NCBI GenBank assembly: GCA_028282295.1
Contig: JANQIE010000188.1
Coordinates: 1 to 43,019, forward strand
DNA: 43,019 bases
Direction: 5' to 3'
Source: Desulfobacterales bacterium
Lineage (GTDB): Bacteria; Desulfobacterota; Desulfobacteria; Desulfobacterales; JANQIE01
Part shown: positions 18,158 through 25,505 of the stretch, in pieces
Layout: every line of letters starts with the position of its first letter
How positions within the stretch are numbered: position 1 is the stretch's first letter
Translations under genes and position numbers: made by a program
Notes under the pieces: model-generated
What the model was told of the DNA's origin: nothing
Seen by the model: the letters and a program-made list of their open reading frames with translations, nothing else
Databases searched by the model: none

Positions 18158-18631
18158 ATGATACAAAAAATTGCGGTATTGCAAAGCACGCTCGTATTGC
18201 TGGGATTGATTTTGACGCCGCCCCTATGGGCAGCCTCACAGGATCAAAAAAAAGGGATCAAGTGGTATGGTTATGAGGAAGGTCGCCGTCAGGCGGTTCG
18301 TAGCGGCAAAAAAATCTTTCTTCACTTCAAAGCCGATTGGTGCGTCTATTGCACCAAGATGGACAAGGAAACGTTCGTCAGCCGCCCGGTGGTTCGCTAT
18401 CTGAATGACAATTTTGTTTCAATTATAATAGATGTCGACCGCCGAAAAAAAATCGCCGCCAAATACCGTGTACGCCCCTTGCCCATGACGATCTTCATAG
18501 ATCACGACGGCGCCAAGCTTGCCGGCCGTCCGGGTTACATCGAGCCGGAAAGGCTATTGAAACTATTACAGTTTTTCCATACAGATAGCTACAAGGATAT
18601 GAGCTTCAAGGATTTTTTACACAAGACTTAA
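18158..18631 (+). CDS. Periplasmic thioredoxin-fold protein
   Basis: A signal peptide (about residues 1-26, ending WAAS) exports a thioredoxin-like domain. The redox motif is ADWCVYCTKM, with cysteines at 62 and 65, and the cis-proline loop reads VRPLPMTIFID. This resembles the C-terminal domain of DsbD and the Thioredoxin_7 group. Length is 157 residues. ATG 18158 follows AAAGGT. It is directly downstream of ccdA, so it is probably the acceptor of CcdA electrons and a reductant for periplasmic or cytochrome substrates. The substrate cannot be told from the sequence. Confidence 0.9.
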   Translation: MIQKIAVLQSTLVLLGLILTPPLWAASQDQKKGIKWYGYEEGRRQAVRSGKKIFLHFKADWCVYCTKMDKETFVSRPVVRYLNDNFVSIIIDVDRRKKIAAKYRVRPLPMTIFIDHDGAKLAGRPGYIEPERLLKLLQFFHTDSYKDMSFKDFLHKT

Positions 18632-18646
18632 ATCCGGGACGGCCAC

Positions 18647-18907
18647 TCATTTGGGATAGTGGATCGCGTAATACCGTTTGACCAGCCGGATGGCCACCGA
18701 CACGATAACCAGCAGGCTGAACCCCAACAAAAGCACCGGCAACCACCAATACCCCTGATAGGCAGGTGTATCCACGGCGACCCAAATACCCGCAACAGCG
18801 AACAACAACACCGCCAACATGGCAAATAACAAAACCAGACAAGCCGTATTGGAATCATACCACGGCACGATAACGCGGCGAAAAAGCGGATTCTGATCCA
18901 ACCGCAT
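18647..18907 (-). CDS. Small membrane protein of unknown function
   Basis: An 86-residue protein with two hydrophobic helices (about residues 22-45 and 54-76), a short polar N-terminus (MRLDQNPLFRRVIVPWYDS) and a basic C-terminus (RLVKRYYAIHYPK). I do not recognise the family. ATG 18907 is chosen because AAGGAGGTG stands just before it; an ATG eight codons upstream lacks such a site. The strong ribosome site makes it a real gene. It is convergent with the thioredoxin gene and divergent from chaN, with 47 bases between the starts. Confidence 0.8.
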   Translation of the reverse strand: MRLDQNPLFRRVIVPWYDSNTACLVLLFAMLAVLLFAVAGIWVAVDTPAYQGYWWLPVLLLGFSLLVIVSVAIRLVKRYYAIHYPK

Positions 18908-18954
18908 AATCAGGCACCTCCTTCCATTCATGAAATAAAATCATTGAGCGCATT

Positions 18955-19884
18955 ATGCCAAATCCAACAGTAGTTAACAAGCAGCCTCAAAAATTAGCAA
19001 AGACATTGTCACTGCCGACCCGAAGACTTGTCTTCAGCATTATGATACTGGGGGTTTTACTCATGGGCTGCGGCACAAAACTTACCAAAGTTGAAATCGA
19101 GGGCCTGGATCGCCCTGTTGCCCGCGATACCATCCTGGCGGCGGCAACCCGGCAGTCGATCGGTTTTGATGCCCTGATCGACGAACTGGCAAACGTCCGT
19201 GTTGTGTACGTCGGTGAAAACCATCCCAACATGCACCATCACCACATCCAGCTACGCATTATCCAGGCGCTGGCCGCGAGAAATCCGGCGCTGATGGTCG
19301 GCATGGAAATGTTCGACTATACCTATCAGCCCATACTGGACGATTGGTCCAGCGGGCGGCTGGACACGGAACAATTTATCGAAAAAACGCATTGGTACGC
19401 CAATTGGAGATACAATTTTGAACTCTACCAACCGATCCTTGAATACCTGAAAACAGCCGACCTGCGCCTGGTCGGTTTGAATGTGCCGTTTTACCTGCCG
19501 GCCCGAATCGCCACCGGTGGCCTGACCAATCTCGCGGAGACCGACAAGCAGCATTTGCCGTCCCAAATCGACCTGACCCATCCCGCGCATCGGGCCTACG
19601 TGCGCACCATCTTCGATCGTCACCGCATCCGCGGACGTCGTAAATTTGAGTATTTTTACGCGGCTCAATGTGTTTGGGATGAAGCCATGGCAGGGCAGAT
19701 CCATCGGCATCTGCAAGACGGCCAAATGGTGGTGCTGGCCGGCAATGGTCACATCATCGAAAAATTCGGTATCCCCGATCGCGCCCACCGGCGCAATCAG
19801 CAAACCTTTAAAACCGTTTATTTGTCTCCCGTGAAGGCTGAAGTAAAATTGTCTTTCGGCGATTTTATCTGGATCGCGCCATAA
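18955..19884 (+). CDS. ChaN family lipoprotein
   Basis: Lipoprotein of the ChaN/DUF399 haem-binding fold. A basic N-terminus and hydrophobic segment end in a lipobox VLLMGC (lipidated Cys39). The fold's hallmark follows: VVYVGENHPNMHHHHIQLRIIQ (near 85-106), GMEMFDY (near 120) and, late, VVLAGNGHIIEKFGIP (near 265). Campylobacter ChaN binds haem and links to iron uptake, and related proteins occur widely without known function. No haem or iron-uptake genes are adjacent. The start has no good ribosome site, so a start slightly downstream is possible. Length is 309 residues. Confidence 0.88.
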   Translation: MPNPTVVNKQPQKLAKTLSLPTRRLVFSIMILGVLLMGCGTKLTKVEIEGLDRPVARDTILAAATRQSIGFDALIDELANVRVVYVGENHPNMHHHHIQLRIIQALAARNPALMVGMEMFDYTYQPILDDWSSGRLDTEQFIEKTHWYANWRYNFELYQPILEYLKTADLRLVGLNVPFYLPARIATGGLTNLAETDKQHLPSQIDLTHPAHRAYVRTIFDRHRIRGRRKFEYFYAAQCVWDEAMAGQIHRHLQDGQMVVLAGNGHIIEKFGIPDRAHRRNQQTFKTVYLSPVKAEVKLSFGDFIWIAP

Positions 19885-19970
19885 AAGCCCGCATCCTTTC
19901 ATAATTCGAAGATTTTAAAAAAACGAGATCCGGGCAGGGGCTGCTGGATAGGACCTTGCAGACGCACCAC

Positions 19971-20005
19971 AAAAAAACCCCCGCAACCTGAACTGCGGGG
20001 GTTTT
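19971..20005. terminator. Bidirectional terminator between chaN and the alanine symporter gene
   Basis: A perfect stem CCCCCGCA (19978-19985) / TGCGGGGG (19994-20001) with an eight-base loop. Seven As precede it (Us on the minus strand) and TTTT follows it on the plus strand. It lies between two convergent genes, so it can stop both transcripts; the minus-strand U-run is stronger. Confidence 0.85.
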
Positions 20006-20028
20006 GACTATCGGTTTTATAAAACGAA

Positions 20029-21420
20029 TCACTTATCGGATCCCATTACAATCGGCGGTTTACCGGCTTCGTAGTTTTTCAACATCGTGAAGATCATCGG
20101 TGAGCAACCGATCAGAGCGATTAAATTTGGAATCGCCATTAACCCGTTGAAGGTATCGGACAGATTCCAAACAAAACTGAGCGGAACCGCAGCGCCCACC
20201 AGAGTCAGTGCCACATAGATCCATTTGTAAACATTCACGGCGGAAACGCCGGCAATATATTCAAAACACTTGGAACCATAGTAATACCAACCGATGATGG
20301 TGGAAAAAGCGAAGAAAATCAGGCCGAAGGTGACAATGAAGCTGCCCAGGCCCGGCAAGGACTGGCTAAAAGCCGTGGAAGTCAATGCCGCACCGGACAG
20401 TTTATCCGTGATCGACATCAAACCGGCATCGTTGAAGCTCAACAGGCCCGACACCAGAATAACCAGAGCGGTCATGGTACACACGATCAGCGTATCAATA
20501 AAGGAGCCCAAAGAAGCGATTATCCCCTGAACCACCGGATCTTTGATTTTCGAGGCGGCATGCGCGATTGGCGCACTTCCCAAGCCGGCCTCATTGGAGA
20601 AAACGCCACGGGCCACGCCAAAACGGACAACCGCGCCCAAAAAGCCGCCGGCTACCGCTTTGCCTGAAAAGGCGTTGGAGAAAATCAGGCCGAAAGCATC
20701 GGGAATCATCGAGCTTTTGGCCACCAGAACGATCAAGCTGCCCAGGATGTAAATGACAGCCATGACCGGGACGATCTTGGAAGTTACCTTGGCGATGCTC
20801 TTGATCCCCCCGATAATGACCAATGCCACCGCAACAGCGATAACAACACCGGTAATCCACTCGGAAATACCGAACGACGATTTGATTGCCGCCGCCACCG
20901 AGTTGGACTGGACCATATTGCCGATACCAAAGGAGGCGATAAAGCCGAACAGGGCAAAACACCAGCCGAGCCAGGCCCAATTGCCGCCGTACTGGTCTTT
21001 CATACCATGTTTGATGTAATACATCGGACCACCCGATTGCTCACCTTTTTCATTGGTGATGCGGTATTTAACCGCCAGAACGGCTTCACCGAATTTCATG
21101 GAGCCGCCCAAAGCGCCGGTGATCCACATCCAGAAGACCGCGCCGGGCCCGCCGGCGGCGATGGCCGTGGCGACACCGGCGATGTTTCCGGTACCGATGG
21201 TGGCCGACAACGAGGTCATCAGGGCCTGGAAAGGCGTAATATCCCCATCGCCGGCATGCTCTTTGGAGACAAGTAGTTTAAATGCCTGGATCAGCTTTCG
21301 AAATTGCACGATCCGGGTGCCCAGGGTCAGCAACACTCCGGTAACGAATAAAAGGGTGATCATGATCGGACCCCATGCAAAACCACCTACCTTGCCGACT
21401 AATGCGTTTAACGCCTCCAT
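20029..21420 (-). CDS. Sodium/alanine symporter (AGCS family)
   Basis: Inner-membrane Na+-coupled uptake of alanine or glycine. The family block GGPMYYIKHGM lies at about 130-140, with ATAIAAGGPGAVFWMWITG before it and FSNEAGLGSAPIAHAAS near 275. There are about ten or eleven hydrophobic helices. Length is 463 residues. ATG 21420 follows AAGGAGTG. It lies 134 bases after alanine dehydrogenase on the same strand, so uptake and deamination of alanine are linked. A long hairpin (21445-21489) lies in its leader. Confidence 0.94.
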   Translation of the reverse strand: MEALNALVGKVGGFAWGPIMITLLFVTGVLLTLGTRIVQFRKLIQAFKLLVSKEHAGDGDITPFQALMTSLSATIGTGNIAGVATAIAAGGPGAVFWMWITGALGGSMKFGEAVLAVKYRITNEKGEQSGGPMYYIKHGMKDQYGGNWAWLGWCFALFGFIASFGIGNMVQSNSVAAAIKSSFGISEWITGVVIAVAVALVIIGGIKSIAKVTSKIVPVMAVIYILGSLIVLVAKSSMIPDAFGLIFSNAFSGKAVAGGFLGAVVRFGVARGVFSNEAGLGSAPIAHAASKIKDPVVQGIIASLGSFIDTLIVCTMTALVILVSGLLSFNDAGLMSITDKLSGAALTSTAFSQSLPGLGSFIVTFGLIFFAFSTIIGWYYYGSKCFEYIAGVSAVNVYKWIYVALTLVGAAVPLSFVWNLSDTFNGLMAIPNLIALIGCSPMIFTMLKNYEAGKPPIVMGSDK

Positions 21421-21444
21421 AACAACACTCCTTTCACTTTAACA

Positions 21445-21489
21445 ACAGAGAACCGGATCACATTTCAGTGACCCGGAGAGCTTCTCTGT
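21445..21489 (-). repeat. Long hairpin in the leader of the alanine symporter gene
   Basis: On the minus strand ACAGAGAA pairs with TTCTCTGT (21482-21489 / 21445-21452). The inner part CCGGGTCAC pairs with GTGATCCGG, allowing one wobble, and five bases bulge. No U-run follows, so it is not an ordinary terminator. It may stabilise the downstream message after processing or occlude ribosome loading. Confidence 0.5.
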
Positions 21490-21554
21490 TTAGATTAGTA
21501 AAAGCCTGCTGCCGCGCAGTAAATACACAACAGATATTGCTTGTATCACAAATC

Positions 21555-22667
21555 TTAAAGCAGATCCACAATACGAGTGTATTTGAGATCAAACGCCTCG
21601 GCAACGCCGGCATAGGTCACCTCACCCTTGATGACATTGGCGCCCAATTTGATCTCTTCGTTTTCCAGCATGGCTTTTTGCCAGCCTTTGTTGGCGATTT
21701 CGACTGCATACGGCAAGGTGGCGTTGGTCAGTGCCAGGGTCGACGTCTTGGCCACGGCGCCCGGCATATTGGCAACACAGTAGTGAACAACATCATCAAC
21801 CGTGTAAATCGGCTCTGAGTGCGTGGTGGCCTTGGATGTTTCAAAGCAACCGCCCTGATCGATGGCCACATCAACCAGAACCGCGCCTTTTTTCATGGTT
21901 TTCAACATCTCACGCGTTACCAGCCGCGGCGCTTTGGCACCTGTCACCAGGACCGCACCGACCACCACGTCGGCATCGACAATCAGCTCACGCAACGTCG
22001 CCGGGCTGGCCATCAACGGGTAGCAGTTCGGCGGCATGACGTCGCTTAAGTAACGCAACCGTTCCAAATTCATATCCAGAATGTAAACTTTGGCGCCCAA
22101 GCCGCAGGCCATTTTCGCCGCGTTAATGCCGACCACGCCACCGCCGATAATGACCACGGAACCCGGATCGACGCCCGGTACGCCACCGAGCAGCACGCCA
22201 TGGCCGCCCTGCGCCATCTCGAGATACTTTGCGCCCTGTTGAATCGCCATGCGGCCGGCCACTTCACTCATCGGGGTCAACAGCGGCAGCGACCCGTCGG
22301 CCTTTTGAATGGTTTCATAAGCGATATTGACTGCACCGCTGTTGATCAAGGCATACGTCAGCTCTTCGTTGGCGGCCAAATGCAAGTAGGTAAACACAAT
22401 CTGGTCTTTCCGAATGAGTTTATACTCAGATGGCAGCGGCTCCTTGACATGCATCACCATGTCCGCCTTGGCGAAAATCTGCTCGGGACCTTCAATAATT
22501 TCGGCGCCGGCATCAACATAGGCCTGATTCTCGAACCCACTGCCTTTGCCTGCATTGTGCTCCACCATCACTTGATGGCCGTTCTGACGCATCACTTCCA
22601 CGCCGGCCGGTGTCATGGATACCCGATTTTCTTCCGCTTTGATTTCTTTTAAAATACCTACTAACAT
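21555..22667 (-). CDS. ald: Alanine dehydrogenase
   Basis: Reversible NAD-dependent deamination of L-alanine to pyruvate and ammonia. The start is ATG 22667, where AAAGGAGG stands five bases before it and the typical N-terminus MLVGILKEIKAEENRV begins; the frame upstream to 22817 is leader. Substrate residues are in VMVEHNAGKGSGF, and the Rossmann motif is VVIIGGGVVGINAAKMACGLGA (near 170). Length is 370 residues. It lies between a sigma54 activator gene upstream and an alanine symporter gene downstream, and has a -24/-12 promoter at 22732-22746. The context suggests alanine is used as carbon and nitrogen source. Confidence 0.97.
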   Translation of the reverse strand: MLVGILKEIKAEENRVSMTPAGVEVMRQNGHQVMVEHNAGKGSGFENQAYVDAGAEIIEGPEQIFAKADMVMHVKEPLPSEYKLIRKDQIVFTYLHLAANEELTYALINSGAVNIAYETIQKADGSLPLLTPMSEVAGRMAIQQGAKYLEMAQGGHGVLLGGVPGVDPGSVVIIGGGVVGINAAKMACGLGAKVYILDMNLERLRYLSDVMPPNCYPLMASPATLRELIVDADVVVGAVLVTGAKAPRLVTREMLKTMKKGAVLVDVAIDQGGCFETSKATTHSEPIYTVDDVVHYCVANMPGAVAKTSTLALTNATLPYAVEIANKGWQKAMLENEEIKLGANVIKGEVTYAGVAEAFDLKYTRIVDLL

Positions 22668-22731
22668 TTGTCCTCCTTTAAAAATTTTCGATATGAATGA
22701 ATGGATTTGATGACAACACTTGTGTGTTCTG

Positions 22732-22746
22732 GCAAAATGCTTGCCA
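22732..22746 (-). promoter_or_regulatory. Sigma54 (-24/-12) promoter of ald
   Basis: On the minus strand TGGCAAGCATTTTGC matches the RpoN consensus TGGCACN5TTGC, with the GG and GC doublets at the required spacing and one deviation (A for C). Transcription should start near 22720, leaving about 50 bases before ald. The sigma54 activator encoded just upstream makes this assignment coherent. Confidence 0.72.
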
Positions 22747-22943
22747 CTTTCAAAAAAAAAATCTTGCTCAAATAAACAAACCCGGATCAACACGAAGTTG
22801 CACCCCAAAGTTGCCACAAGAGGAAATAATCAATATTTTTTCAAACGGTTACAAAGATCCGGCTCCCAGACAAAAAAAAAGGGCGCCACAAACACCACCC
22901 AATTCAGCGGCGCGGCACCCAATCAAAATCGCACGACCAAAAC

Positions 22944-22959
22944 GGAAACAATTGTTTCC
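22944..22959. promoter_or_regulatory. Palindromic operator, candidate enhancer site for ald
   Basis: The perfect 16-base palindrome GGAAACAATTGTTTCC lies about 225 bases upstream of the predicted ald transcript start, a usual distance for sigma54 enhancer sites. Its half-sites GGAAAC/GTTTCC recur at 22991-23022. The Fis-type C-terminus of the neighbouring regulator would bind such a palindrome. Confidence 0.55.
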
Positions 22960-22990
22960 AAAATTTCAATAACAAATAGCCTATCGACAA

Positions 22991-23022
22991 GGTTTCCTTA
23001 CTCTAACCAGCCAATGGAAACC
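22991..23022. promoter_or_regulatory. Second inverted repeat with the same half-sites upstream of ald
   Basis: GGTTTCC (22991-22997) and GGAAACC (23016-23022) are inverted with centres 25 bases apart, about two helical turns. They share the six-base core of the palindrome at 22944 in the opposite arrangement. It lies just after the regulator gene's stop codon and probably forms a second part of the enhancer. Confidence 0.45.
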
Positions 23023-23043
23023 AAAGTTACCGATGGCAACTTA

Positions 23044-24627
23044 TCATTCCACAGTTATCTCGTATTTTCGCATTTTTTTAAGTAATGCCGTATGAGACAT
23101 CCCCAGCTTCCTGGCAGCCCCGCGCACGGACTTTGAGTTGCCAACCGTGCTGGCGATAATCCCCTTTTCGTATTCGCCCACCAAATGTTTGAGGGACTGA
23201 CACTCAAAACCATCTTCGAAACAAATCTGCGCGGGTGAAAGCGAGTTGGTGGTATACTCATGGCTGAAAACAATACAATTGACGTCGATCTTACCACCAT
23301 CACTCAAAATGGCCGCACGCTCCACAACGTTTTTCAATTCACGCACATTGCCCGGCCAGTTGTGCTGCGCCAGCTTTCGCAGCGCTTCGTCGTTGGGCGC
23401 CTGCAACACCTTGCCCAGCTTGGTGCCGAGTTGAAACAAAAAATGATTGACAAGCATCGGGATATCCTCGGGCCGTTCGGCCAGCGAGGGGATATGAATC
23501 GGCAACACATTGATGCGGTAGTACAGGTCCTGGCGGAATTTTTTTTGCGCCACCCGCTGTTCCAGGTTGCGGTTGGTCGCCGTAATGATCCTTGCCCGCA
23601 GGGCGATTTCCTTGGCCCCGCCTATGCGGCGCACCGCCTTTTCCTGGATCAACCGCAACACCTTGGCCTGTGAATTGAGCGACATTTCGCCGATTTCATC
23701 GAGAAAAACCGTACCGTCACCGGCGATTTCGAACAGACCCGCTTTACCTTGCTTTTTGCCGCCGGTAAACGCCCCGCCAACATAACCGAACAGCTCGCTC
23801 TCCAGCAATTGATCCGTCAGCGCGGCACAGTTAATCGGAACAAAAGGCCCTTTGCGCCGGCTGGCGGTATGGATCGCCCGGGCGAACAATTCCTTGCCCG
23901 TGCCGCTTTCCCCCCGAATCGATATCACCGCATCGGTGTCCGCGATCTTTTCGGCCACCATGATCGCTTCACTAATGCGATTGTTGCGTCCAACAATGTC
24001 ACTGAAGCTTACTCGGCCCGGCTCGGAAATCGACTGCGCCAGCCGCTTGATCTCCTGCATGTCCTTGGCAATTTGGACGGCACCGACAATCCGGTTGCCC
24101 GAATCGCGAATCGGCCGTCCCGTGGCAAAATAATGGTAGCGTCCGGTGGACGTGATCAAATTCTGCTTGACCCGGCTAAAACGCCGCCCATTAAGACATT
24201 CAAGAATCGTAAGGTCCGGCAGCTTGAGTTCATGGATGCTGCGGCCGATCATCTTTTTCGAATCACACCCCAACACTCTTTGGGCCACCCTGTTGATGGT
24301 CGTAATGCAGCCATTCTGATCAATCGACACAACCCCGTCGCTGATATTATCTAAAACAACCTTGAACCGGTTGGCACGCACCTCTTGAGGTAACGTATTG
24401 ATAAACCGTAAATCGATGAGTGTATCGACGCGCTCCAGAGTATCGAACAGGGCCTGCTTGTCACGCTGGCTACGACAGTTTACAATCTGAACAAAAACAT
24501 GGGCTTCATCATTTTTGCGGACCACCTCCATCATGTCGATACCCAACCCTCGCTTGGCGATCAACGCGGAAATGTCGGCCACAATGCCTACGCGGTCCTT
24601 GAATCGCAGTTTCATTTTCAGATGCAC
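23044..24627 (-). CDS. TyrR-like sigma54-dependent regulator (ACT-PAS-AAA+-Fis)
   Basis: Enhancer-binding activator. The start is a GTG at 24627 behind AGGAGG; the first ATG is four codons later. An ACT domain (about residues 4-75) begins KLRFKDRVGIVADISALIAKRGLGI and may sense an amino acid. A PAS domain (about 82-190) follows, then an AAA+ module: Walker A GESGTGKE at 239-246, Walker B VFLDEIGEM near 307. The sigma54-contact loop reads GAFTGG in place of GAFTGA (285-290). A Fis-type helix-turn-helix ends the protein (SVRGAARKLGMSHTALLKKM). Length is 527 residues. It lies directly upstream of ald and its sigma54 promoter, so alanine control is the natural inference. Confidence 0.92.
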   Translation of the reverse strand: MHLKMKLRFKDRVGIVADISALIAKRGLGIDMMEVVRKNDEAHVFVQIVNCRSQRDKQALFDTLERVDTLIDLRFINTLPQEVRANRFKVVLDNISDGVVSIDQNGCITTINRVAQRVLGCDSKKMIGRSIHELKLPDLTILECLNGRRFSRVKQNLITSTGRYHYFATGRPIRDSGNRIVGAVQIAKDMQEIKRLAQSISEPGRVSFSDIVGRNNRISEAIMVAEKIADTDAVISIRGESGTGKELFARAIHTASRRKGPFVPINCAALTDQLLESELFGYVGGAFTGGKKQGKAGLFEIAGDGTVFLDEIGEMSLNSQAKVLRLIQEKAVRRIGGAKEIALRARIITATNRNLEQRVAQKKFRQDLYYRINVLPIHIPSLAERPEDIPMLVNHFLFQLGTKLGKVLQAPNDEALRKLAQHNWPGNVRELKNVVERAAILSDGGKIDVNCIVFSHEYTTNSLSPAQICFEDGFECQSLKHLVGEYEKGIIASTVGNSKSVRGAARKLGMSHTALLKKMRKYEITVE

Positions 24628-24780
24628 GCACTCCTCCTCTTGCTTTCTTTGATTTCAAGATGTTTCTGATAGTGTTACGCGTAGAAATGAAAAATCTGAG
24701 TTCGGCCTTGAGTGATCTGTATACGCCAGCCGAATAAAACCGGATTTGACATTATGTTTGGGTTCAAAATAAATGCAAAA

Positions 24781-24786
24781 ATTATA
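24781..24786 (-). promoter_or_regulatory. Candidate -10 element for the regulator gene
   Basis: A perfect TATAAT on the minus strand, about 140 bases before the GTG start of the ACT-PAS-AAA+ regulator. I see no good -35 at 16-18 bases, so the promoter may need an activator or be wrongly placed. Confidence 0.3.
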
Positions 24787-25155
24787 CCGATAAAATTTTC
24801 ACGCTATCCGGTACCAAAACCAAAACTGCCTTTGACTATGAGCCGGCAACCCAATGATCACCGAGCCGAATCCGGGGACTGTAATTTCGCGCTAAACCAT
24901 TCAAGCACAGGGCACGGTAGTTGATTTTAAATAATTCAAACTTGGGATGCCCGATCAACGGGTTGACATATACTGAATTGCGTTTGGAGTGATGCGAAAA
25001 ACCTTTGAAGAAAATCGGTTGGTGGTGGTTGTAAGCGCTTTGATTGCCAAACGGCAGAGTCGCCGGCAAACAGATGGATCGAGCAAAACCACCGACGCGG
25101 CGATGGCGCGGCGAGCCCCAGGCGCAACCACCACCGAATCACAAAATAATCTGCC
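24787..25155. other. Gene-free region between regulator and repeat element
   Basis: No supported gene. Short frames on the minus strand between 24836 and 25223 overlap one another, have no ribosome sites and partly translate the palindromic repeat at 25156. The composition differs little from the coding neighbours, so a decayed gene is possible, but I cannot name one. Confidence 0.4.
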
Positions 25156-25321
25156 AGTGCCCATCCGGAAATAGCAGATTTTGGTTCCCGGCAAGGCCCG
25201 AGCATTTTTAAAACCGCAGGCACCGCGGGCTACTGCCGCAAGAACGTGAATGGCCCCGCCATTATTTTAAAAATGCGAAAACGCCAGCCTGAGCCAAAAG
25301 ATGCTGCTTCCGGATGGGCAC
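25156..25321. repeat. Compound palindromic repeat element (copy A)
   Basis: The left end reads AGTGCCCATCCGGAAATAGC (25156-25175), continuing to about 25190. The right end contains the same module inverted, TTCCGGATGGGCAC (25308-25321). The arms are alignable inward for about 50 bases and include GCATTTTTAAAA (25202-25213) against TTTTAAAAATGC (25264-25276). The whole is a 166-base imperfect inverted repeat with no coding potential, like a MITE or a pair of opposed short repeats. Related copies are at 28914 and 36826. Confidence 0.7.
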
Positions 25322-25414
25322 CGGCTAACCGCGGTAACGGTATGGCGATGCGGATGGTAACAAAAGGTACCACTATTTGCCGAAAAAGAACCAAATGGCA
25401 GAAAAACATTTGTC

Positions 25415-25434
25415 ACCCCGGCGAACGCCGGGGT
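25415..25434. repeat. Short REP-like palindrome downstream of nrdJ
   Basis: ACCCCGGC-GAAC-GCCGGGGT is a perfect eight-base hairpin within GTCACCCCGGCG and GGGGTCCAGG. This resembles the widespread dispersed repeat that spuriously translates as WTPAFAGVT. On the minus strand it lies after nrdJ and is followed by GACAAATGTTTTT, so it might also act as a weak terminator for that gene. Confidence 0.6.
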
Positions 25435-25505
25435 CCAGGCTCTAAACGACAAGACACCCTTTTCGTTTAATTCTCACCAGTCCATGGAGATGTGTCCATC
25501 CCATC

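Noticed and set aside
25267-25452. Minus-strand frame containing WTPAFAGVT
   Set aside because: This peptide is the known false translation of a dispersed palindromic repeat; the hairpin at 25415-25434 explains it.
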